This document shows, piece after piece, positions 8,041-13,334 of a stretch of DNA of 13,334 nucleotides. The stretch lies in contig DCGV01000080.1 in NCBI GenBank assembly GCA_002314725.1, positions 4,761-18,094 on the forward strand, read 5' to 3'. Made by a program: the position numbers and the translations under genes. Each line of letters begins with the position of its first letter. Positions within the stretch are counted from its first letter, which is position 1. This DNA is from Bacteroidales bacterium UBA1769. Its GTDB lineage: Bacteria > Bacteroidota > Bacteroidia > Bacteroidales > UBA932. Under the pieces are notes generated by a model. That model was given only the letters and a program-made list of their open reading frames with translations. It ran no database searches and was not told the origin of the DNA.

Positions 8041-8934
8041 ATGGAACAGCCAAGAATAGAACGAGTACTTCGCCTTATGAGGCTAATGTCTGGCAATGTC
8101 AGATATACCGTAGAGCAGTTGGCAGAGACACTGGAGACGTCTTACAGATCCATCTACCGCTACATCGACACCTTTAAGTCCGTTGGCTTTGCCGTTGAAA
8201 AGGATGAGAATAATGTATACCGTCTCATGCAGCTCCCTTCCGAATATGAAGACCTTAAGAATCTGGTTTACTTCTCGGAGGAAGAGGCTCAGATAGTATG
8301 CAACCTTGTTGAGAGCCTCAGCAGCTCAAACACCCTGAAGGCTAACCTTTACAAGAAGCTCGCAAGGGTTTATGATGTCACAAAGATCAATGAGTTCTCT
8401 GGCTCAAAGTCCAATGCCGCCAATGTTCAGGCCCTCAAGTCTGCTATGGAGGAACACCGCAAAGTCGTTCTCAAGAGCTACTCTTCAAGTAACTCCGGGG
8501 TCATTCGAGACAGACTTGTTGAGCCGTTCGGTTTTACGAACAACCATGTTGATGTATGGGCCTTTGATATAGAGAAGAGGGAAAACCGTCTCTTCAAGAT
8601 CCCTCGGATTGAGTGGGTTGATGTCCTTCATGAGGATTGGTCGTTTGAAGAACAACACCACAAGAGCGGTATCGATGCCTTCCATATGACAGGCGATGAC
8701 AAGATTCATGTCAAACTGGAGATGAGTCTTCTTGCAAAGAACCTTCTGTGCGAGGAATTTCCTCTGGCTGAGCCAGATATCAAACAGGATGGAGACAAAT
8801 GGATTTATGATTCATATGTCTGCCAGTTGAAGGGCATAGGTCGCTTTGTCATCGGACTCGGAAGAGAGATAAAAGTGGTTGACTCCCCGGAGTTATCACA
8901 ATATATCTTTGAATACACATCAATTTTTCGATAA
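8041..8934 (+). CDS. HTH-WYL transcriptional regulator
   Basis: A 297-residue protein. Residues about 5-65 form a DeoR/HTH_11-type winged helix (RLMRLMSG, YTVEQLAETLETSYRSIYRYI, then a wing ending VYRLM). The WYL domain runs from about 138 to 195: KVVLKSYSSSNSG, then RDRLVEPFGF and RLFKIPRI. The hallmark Trp-Tyr-Leu triad is replaced by Val-Trp-Ala at about 172-174, although the flanking Arg-x-x-x-x-Pro-F and R-x-F-x-x-x-R-I pattern is kept. A C-terminal extension (about 200-297) matches the WCX region of such proteins. WYL regulators of this build, for example BrxR and CapW, repress phage-defence operons and respond to a ligand or nucleic acid. Here it closes the gene 1-7 cluster 18 bases after the DUF262 pair, so it probably controls this island or the divergently built promoter region just downstream. 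Its sampled GC (about 47-50%) matches genes 1-2, not its immediate neighbours. Confidence 0.87.
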   Translation: MEQPRIERVLRLMRLMSGNVRYTVEQLAETLETSYRSIYRYIDTFKSVGFAVEKDENNVYRLMQLPSEYEDLKNLVYFSEEEAQIVCNLVESLSSSNTLKANLYKKLARVYDVTKINEFSGSKSNAANVQALKSAMEEHRKVVLKSYSSSNSGVIRDRLVEPFGFTNNHVDVWAFDIEKRENRLFKIPRIEWVDVLHEDWSFEEQHHKSGIDAFHMTGDDKIHVKLEMSLLAKNLLCEEFPLAEPDIKQDGDKWIYDSYVCQLKGIGRFVIGLGREIKVVDSPELSQYIFEYTSIFR

Positions 8935-8971
8935 AATGTGTTCAGCGTAAATACTCTTCGTTTTACCATAT

Positions 8972-8979
8972 TACTTTTG
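8972..8979 (+). promoter_or_regulatory. Possible Bacteroidetes -7 element TACTTTTG
   Basis: The octamer matches the TAnnTTTG consensus recognised by the Bacteroidetes primary sigma factor. No good -33 TTTG is seen at the usual distance, and it lies about 300 bases before the next start, so it is the weaker of two candidates. Confidence 0.25.
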
Positions 8980-9107
8980 TGTCCGTCATCAGAACGTACA
9001 CTTTCAATGCAAATAGAATCATTGAATAAAGAAGAAACTATTATTCGTGTTTAATCGTCGAGCATAAACATAGAGGTTAAGCGAACATACATTTCGTGGC
9101 GGTCATA

Positions 9108-9115
9108 TATCTTTG
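9108..9115 (+). promoter_or_regulatory. Probable -7 promoter element TATCTTTG for genes 8-9
   Basis: TATCTTTG followed by C fits the Bacteroidetes TAnnTTTG consensus well and is the best match in the gap. The -33 region is poor. Transcription from here would give a leader of about 160 bases before the ATG at 9282. This supports genes 8-9 being an independently started unit. Confidence 0.45.
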
Positions 9116-9217
9116 CATCGTTTCAAATACAGGCATATTATTCATACTAACAGCAATACAGGAATTCAAATATAAACCCACTTATTGATAATGAAGATGT
9201 AAGCACTATTATCGGCG

Positions 9218-9229
9218 GTCCTACAGGAC
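9218..9229. repeat. Inverted repeat GTCCT-AC-AGGAC in the kinase gene leader
   Basis: Five-base arms separated by two bases, about 50 bases before the kinase start. It could be an operator half-pair or a small leader hairpin; a chance occurrence is also plausible given its size. Confidence 0.25.
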
Positions 9230-9281
9230 ATTGAAAGGGGAAAATGAATTCCATTGTATTAACCACTAAAAATCAACCAGT

Positions 9282-11954
9282 ATGAACAAAAACGAACTCG
9301 AGAAACTCAATATTGCACTCCAAAACAATATCAATATCTTACCCAATGTTAATGGGAAAAATATTGTTAAAGATGAAAACGGACAATATCATCCGGCTGT
9401 CAAGGAAATTGTGACTGACCGTAAAAGTATGGTTGAAAGGGTTCTGAATACACTATATCACAACCGACCAAACATTTTTCAAGATTCCACTTTTGAGCCA
9501 TCAAGCGAAAGTTATTTGGCAGCAAAAAAGATTGTCAGTGAAGATGAAAAGCTATTCATCACACAGGACAGAGACATCTATCTTGCTCTTCTACTTTTAA
9601 GATTGGAGGGAATACTAGAATATGGAAGAACACCGCTTTGTGGGCAACAAGATCCTATCAAATTTCTACAGAATCTTATTTCAGAGTCAAGTGTTCCTTA
9701 CAAGGATTCAATTTCCTCTCTTCTGGAGATTCCTCGTCTTCATGGTTCAGAATGTTTCCTATCAAATGATGAAGAAACAGCCGGAGAAAAGCTGGATAAG
9801 GCAGTCGTTCTCCTCTCATTATTGAAACCAGACGACATTAAGCAATACGCTGAGTTTGACATCAGTCAGACAGGCAATCTTCAATGCGCTTTTCTTGAAG
9901 ACGGCGTCAGCGCTTTGCTCATGCCATTCATCTATCTCAATGCGCCACAAGCAAAGAATATCTTTCAACGGTACAAATTTCACGACAGATTTGAAATCTG
10001 GCCCTACGCCGCAAAAGTGATGATGGCCAACTCAGCCAAACTCTACCAGACAGACGACGTGCAAAATATTGCCGTAGACGTTGATCTGGCAATTGCAATA
10101 ATCCGAATCTGTGCAAAATGCGGCGTCTCCTGTGAAAAATGGCTTCATCTATGCACCGAAGAGATGAAAAAATCTGAAACCGATATCAAGCAATGGGAAT
10201 TTGAACATTTTAATGATTCAGTTGCAGAGTTTATTACTTCTCATGAGGGACATTTTTTCCTTGCCTTGTCAGATAATGATTACAAGCAGTTTATTTCTGG
10301 AAACGAGACAAAAGGCTTTAGAAAATACCTTGTCGACAATGGCCTCCTCAAAGATGTGTCTAGATATTATCTCGATTTCGGCTTCAACAGTATCGTGATA
10401 TACTTTATTGACATTGTCAAAGATGGAGTGTACAGAAACGTCAGGTTTTTCAATCAGGACAATGTATTTCTGGAAAAGGACAGAGAGCACGGGAAAATGA
10501 AATATCGTATCTTCGGATTCGAAGATTCCAAGTACCCAGAGGATAACGTTGTTTATAAATTCATATCTAAGGATATTATTGCGGATGAAGATTATAACCT
10601 TGATATCAATTTATATAATTCGTACGATCATGCCCGCGCGAAAAATAAAGTTCTTTTATCTGAACTTCTGACACCAATAAAGGGCCAGCCCACAACAAGA
10701 AATGGCTTGTTCGAATGTATTGCCATATGTGATAGGCCCAAGCGAGCACAAGACAACTACAACGAACTTTTATCCGAGGGGATTCATGATGCTGCAGACT
10801 GCAGAGAATGGTATAATGAGAATGCATTATTCTTAATGAATAAGACATGGCCACTTTTTCCTTCTTTTCATCAAAGAAGTCCAGAAAGCCACGTTTCAAG
10901 ACAGGTTGAGTATGTTGATTTAGACACCAATGAATCTGACTCCAAAACAGAAACAATTACTCTTCCCGAGGGATTATTCATGTCATCAAGTGTCATTGAT
11001 GAGGACGTGATGGCATTTACAATCAATATGGACAGAGTCAACCCATGGTATTTGGCTTACCTTCTTCAAACCGATTTGGTCTCTCAACTAAGGAGTCGCA
11101 GTCATGATGGGAAGATTACTGAGAAGGACTTCCTTAAAGTCTTTATCGATCTTCCTTCCTTGAAAGAGCAAAAAGATTTCATTGAGGATGTCATTAATAG
11201 GGATATTGAGAAGAAGAAGATTCAGGTTGGTACATCTGAAGCGCTGTTCGATCTGAATCATAGTATTGGTTCACCGGCAAGAAGAATTCAGAGCCTTTTG
11301 GGCAATCTTCGCGATGAATATGAGGGAAATTCAGAAACGTATACACAACTAAAAAAGATTGAAGACAATTTTGGCTACATTCTTCGATTAATTGAAGCTG
11401 CCGGCCTAAACTTTGAAAGACTAAAGAACAGTTCTCATAAGGTACCCATTGTGGAACTCCTCCACCGGTATATTTCATCTTCTTCAAGTCTTCCTTTTGG
11501 GCTAGATCCCATATTGGATTGCAGCAAGGTCAATAATAGTCTTAAAGTAGATGTCAGCGAAAGTCTCTTCTATATCATGATGGACAATATCATTCGCAAT
11601 GCACACCGCCATGGTTTTGACAAGAAGGTTTCCAGCGATAACAAGGTATTCATCTCTCTAGATACCGTTTCCCTAGAGTCCAAAACCTGGTTACAAATAA
11701 GTGTTTGCAATAATGGCAAAAAACTGGATGACAACATAACAGTATATGATTATGTTACAAAAGGGGCAAAAGGAGTATCCACAGGAAATACAGGGCAAGG
11801 AGGTTATGATATTCACCAAATTGTGCGTAAATTCGGAGGGAAGTTATGTCTTCGCTATTCAGAAAAATGGAACTTCATTATCGATATTTTGCTTCCAGTA
11901 GATGGATATGATTTAATAACTACTAAGAAATACACGTATGGACCACTTGTATAA
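9282..11954 (+). CDS. Cytoplasmic histidine-kinase-like protein with an HsdS-like specificity domain
   Basis: An 890-residue protein with no signal peptide or membrane segment. Residues 1-450 form a large region I do not recognise. Residues about 455-647 read like a type I restriction specificity (HsdS/Methylase_S) domain: KVLLSELLTPIKGQP at its start, then VNPWYLAYLLQTDLV (586-600), a helix with DGKITEKDFLKV (609-620), IDLPSLKEQKDFI (622-634) and a coiled end. Next comes a HisKA-like helix, DLNHSIGSPARRI (657-669), where His660 and Pro665 match the H-x-x-x-x-P spacing of an H-box. The HATPase_c domain has an N-box DNIIRNAHRHGF (768-779), a G1-like CNNGKKL (809-815) and a G2 box GNTGQGGYDI (835-844). 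The usual acidic residue after the phospho-His and the G1 Asp are replaced by Ser and Asn. It overlaps its receiver-domain partner by 17 bases. Likely role: sensor ATPase or kinase; the signal is unknown. Confidence 0.85.
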   Translation: MNKNELEKLNIALQNNINILPNVNGKNIVKDENGQYHPAVKEIVTDRKSMVERVLNTLYHNRPNIFQDSTFEPSSESYLAAKKIVSEDEKLFITQDRDIYLALLLLRLEGILEYGRTPLCGQQDPIKFLQNLISESSVPYKDSISSLLEIPRLHGSECFLSNDEETAGEKLDKAVVLLSLLKPDDIKQYAEFDISQTGNLQCAFLEDGVSALLMPFIYLNAPQAKNIFQRYKFHDRFEIWPYAAKVMMANSAKLYQTDDVQNIAVDVDLAIAIIRICAKCGVSCEKWLHLCTEEMKKSETDIKQWEFEHFNDSVAEFITSHEGHFFLALSDNDYKQFISGNETKGFRKYLVDNGLLKDVSRYYLDFGFNSIVIYFIDIVKDGVYRNVRFFNQDNVFLEKDREHGKMKYRIFGFEDSKYPEDNVVYKFISKDIIADEDYNLDINLYNSYDHARAKNKVLLSELLTPIKGQPTTRNGLFECIAICDRPKRAQDNYNELLSEGIHDAADCREWYNENALFLMNKTWPLFPSFHQRSPESHVSRQVEYVDLDTNESDSKTETITLPEGLFMSSSVIDEDVMAFTINMDRVNPWYLAYLLQTDLVSQLRSRSHDGKITEKDFLKVFIDLPSLKEQKDFIEDVINRDIEKKKIQVGTSEALFDLNHSIGSPARRIQSLLGNLRDEYEGNSETYTQLKKIEDNFGYILRLIEAAGLNFERLKNSSHKVPIVELLHRYISSSSSLPFGLDPILDCSKVNNSLKVDVSESLFYIMMDNIIRNAHRHGFDKKVSSDNKVFISLDTVSLESKTWLQISVCNNGKKLDDNITVYDYVTKGAKGVSTGNTGQGGYDIHQIVRKFGGKLCLRYSEKWNFIIDILLPVDGYDLITTKKYTYGPLV

Positions 11955-13134
11955 TGTCGTTTGGGCCGATGATGAAATCGACACCCTCCTTGAAGACAAT
12001 AAATCGCAATTTGCACGAGCAGGAATAGAAATTATACCTTTTCATGATGCTGCATCGGCTATCGATTATGTTCGGAATAATGCTTCGTTCGTTGATGGCA
12101 TAATATCTGATGCCAAGTACCCCAAAGCCGGAGAAGCTTTTCAAGAAGAAGGTAAATCCTTCCCTGGGTTGAGTTTGCTCATGCAAAATCTTTCCGGCCT
12201 TCGTAAAGAATGTAAGCAACCATTCCCATGCTGGATATATACTGGATATGGAGAACTCCTCCTTGATAAATATGACAACGAAAATGATCTTTCCTGTTTT
12301 GAAGGTGTAATGGACAAGAAAGCAGACTCTGATCAAACAAAAGAATGGATTCGGGCCATTTGCGCACGGATTGCCGAGACAAAAACCGAAGAATTCAAGC
12401 TACGTCAAGAAAACCCTGAATTGTTTTCTCTCTGTATCGATGATTATCTCGGCAAGAAGATGGAAAAGACTTTGTTTGACATTCTCGCGTATAGAAAAGA
12501 CAATGAGACGGATCCATTCAATAGATTCCGCGATGTTCTTGAAGAAGTCATGGATTTGTTGGTAAAGGATGGTCATATTGGAGGGAACACACAGAAAACC
12601 GCAATCAATGACAGGATTGATAAGTTTGACAAAGCTAACAGATCAAAGATACCTCAGTATATCATTCCATCTATGAAACTTCTTCTTTCCAGTAGTTCTC
12701 TCTCGCACTCTGACACCCTTGAGAAAAAAGAAGTGGAAGAAGGAAGGGCTCCCTTCATGTATGACACGCTTCTCATCACTCTAAAGACTGTTTTGGTCTG
12801 GATTAAATCATTCATAGATAATGGTCGCGTTCTAAAAGCTTCATCTATATCTGCTAGCAATACTGCTCCTTCCATTAAGGATAACAGTCCTTCAGTCGAG
12901 ATCAAACAGGAGGATACTGTTGACCTATCTCTCCTTGATGCGAAACTGATGGGAACAGAAGTTGGTACACTCCGTGTTAAAAATTGGAGCCTGCAGATTG
13001 GAAATGAATTCGTGAATATTGACCGTTCAATGATTGAAAGGTCCTGGAACTCCGGCCTAAAACTACGAGTTAGGATTGGAAAAAACTTCAAGGGAGAACC
13101 GAAAGTAATAGAGGTAGTCAGAGTTGAGCAATAA
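11938..13134 (+). CDS. Response-regulator-like protein with unusual C-terminal output
   Basis: A 398-residue protein. Residues 1 to about 130 form a receiver domain with the full phosphorylation set: the acidic pair Asp11/Asp12 (WADDE), phospho-acceptor Asp58 in ISDAKYP with Pro62 at the canonical +4, Thr102 in YTGYGE, and Lys127/Lys128 in MDKKA. Residues about 140-300 are helical, with RFRDVLEEVMDLL (196-208) and SSSSLSHSD (251-259). A Ser/Thr-rich linker follows (about 299-330), then a small beta-rich end (about 335-398) with KNWSLQIG and LRVRIGKNFKGEP. No helix-turn-helix or known enzyme output is visible. The start at 11938 is fixed because the first receiver strand begins immediately after it; it overlaps the kinase gene by 17 bases. 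It should be the phosphotransfer partner of that kinase. The output may act by protein contact, RNA cleavage (HEPN-like) or nucleic-acid binding, none of which is shown. Confidence 0.85.
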   Translation: MDHLYNVVWADDEIDTLLEDNKSQFARAGIEIIPFHDAASAIDYVRNNASFVDGIISDAKYPKAGEAFQEEGKSFPGLSLLMQNLSGLRKECKQPFPCWIYTGYGELLLDKYDNENDLSCFEGVMDKKADSDQTKEWIRAICARIAETKTEEFKLRQENPELFSLCIDDYLGKKMEKTLFDILAYRKDNETDPFNRFRDVLEEVMDLLVKDGHIGGNTQKTAINDRIDKFDKANRSKIPQYIIPSMKLLLSSSSLSHSDTLEKKEVEEGRAPFMYDTLLITLKTVLVWIKSFIDNGRVLKASSISASNTAPSIKDNSPSVEIKQEDTVDLSLLDAKLMGTEVGTLRVKNWSLQIGNEFVNIDRSMIERSWNSGLKLRVRIGKNFKGEPKVIEVVRVEQ

Positions 13135-13293
13135 TACTATCTTCGTTAGTTAGGAAATGGTCGTTCAGAAGTATCAACGTTTATATGCCTATTTAGCATA
13201 ATCTCTATATAAACTCAATAAAAAACTAGAAATCAACACCTTAAAGAATCAATCTGGTTCTTTCAACGAGAAATAACGAAACCACAAGTTCAC
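13135..13293. other. AT-rich region after the response regulator gene
   Basis: About 160 AT-rich bases with no supported gene, repeat or RNA. It probably forms the 3' untranslated end of the gene 8-9 transcript, which stops at the hairpin that follows. Confidence 0.5.
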
Positions 13294-13330
13294 AAAGAGA
13301 GTGAGGAAATCTTCCCCGCTCTTTTTGTTT
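13294..13330 (+). terminator. Probable intrinsic terminator of genes 8-9
   Basis: A 13-base stem (13294-13306 with 13314-13326) closes on a 7-base loop, AAATCTT. It contains two G-U wobbles and one A-C mismatch, and its 3' arm runs directly into T-rich sequence (CTCTTTTTGTTT). It lies 160 bases after the stop of the response regulator gene, near the right edge of the window. Confidence 0.65.
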
Positions 13331-13334
13331 GCTC

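Larger units (their letters stand above)
8935..9281. other. 347-base intergenic region upstream of the kinase gene
   Basis: No convincing gene lies here; the longest small frames are 13-15 codons. It is AT-rich and holds two TAnnTTTG-type promoter motifs (8972-8979 and 9108-9115). It also holds a loose inverted repeat GTTTA/TAAAC (9049-9053 and 9065-9069) and a tight one, GTCCT-AC-AGGAC (9218-9229). No terminator hairpin is evident after the WYL gene, so read-through from upstream is possible. The inverted repeats are candidate operators, but they are short enough to occur by chance. Confidence 0.6.

Noticed and set aside
1..8934. Identification as BREX or DISARM because of the WYL regulator and helicase
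   Set aside because: No PglZ, PglX, BrxC, DrmA/B or other hallmark gene is present in the window.
9244..9285. Thirteen-codon leader peptide ending in ATGA overlap with the kinase start
   Set aside because: The overlap and a purine-rich AAAGGGG before it are suggestive, but so short a frame is easily produced by chance and its composition shows nothing distinctive.
9282..13134. Identification as the known Detocs system
   Set aside because: Only the kinase-receiver theme is shared. The TPR-type sensor, the middle component and the phosphorylase output of Detocs are absent.
1..13334. CRISPR arrays, tRNA or rRNA genes, insertion sequences
   Set aside because: I saw no regularly spaced repeats, cloverleaf-like segments, transposase or integrase motifs, or terminal inverted repeats on either strand.

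Overview
The window looks like a Bacteroidales-type chromosome (Prevotella/Bacteroides-like). Start codons lack Shine-Dalgarno sequences, a TAnnTTTG (Bacteroidetes -7 type) motif lies in the only long intergenic gap, and the protein families and moderately low GC fit that group. The assignment is inference; no rRNA, tRNA or taxonomic marker gene is present. All nine genes lie on the + strand and nearly all are restriction or defence families, so this is the interior of a restriction/defence island.

Layout. (1) 1-1098: the C-terminal end of a type III Res-like helicase-nuclease, cut by the left edge, with an intact PD-(D/E)XK nuclease motif. (2) 1117-3219: a single-chain GmrSD-like protein (DUF262 plus DUF1524 HNH) with a C-terminal DUF4357/RAMA-like domain. 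(3) 3233-3553: a 106-residue nucleoside 2-deoxyribosyltransferase/SLOG-like protein. (4) 3550-3915: a small membrane-anchored or exported DUF4359-like protein, ATGA-coupled to gene 3. (5) and (6) 3939-5765 and 5749-8022: an overlapping pair of DUF262 proteins. The first keeps the DUF1524 nuclease; the second keeps only the DUF262 half and a different C-terminus. (7) 8041-8934: an HTH-WYL transcriptional regulator. A 347-base gap follows, with promoter-like motifs. (8) and (9) 9282-11954 and 11938-13134: a cytoplasmic histidine-kinase-like protein and an overlapping response-regulator-like partner. A probable intrinsic terminator lies at 13294-13330.

How they may work together. Genes 1-7 are tightly packed, so they are probably one transcription unit or two nested ones. 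They carry several DNA-cutting or NTP-sensing activities and a ligand-responsive WYL regulator. Genes 8-9 form a second unit with its own likely promoter.

The most unusual observation is in gene 8. Between a large unrecognised N-terminal region and a HisKA/HATPase_c-like C-terminus lies a segment that reads like a type I restriction specificity subunit (HsdS target-recognition domain). The adjacent gene encodes a receiver domain with all canonical phosphorylation residues, fused to a non-standard helical and beta-rich output. This pair could be a soluble, DNA- or restriction-complex-sensing two-component defence system. That function is inference from domain order and context. The window shows the domains, not the biology.
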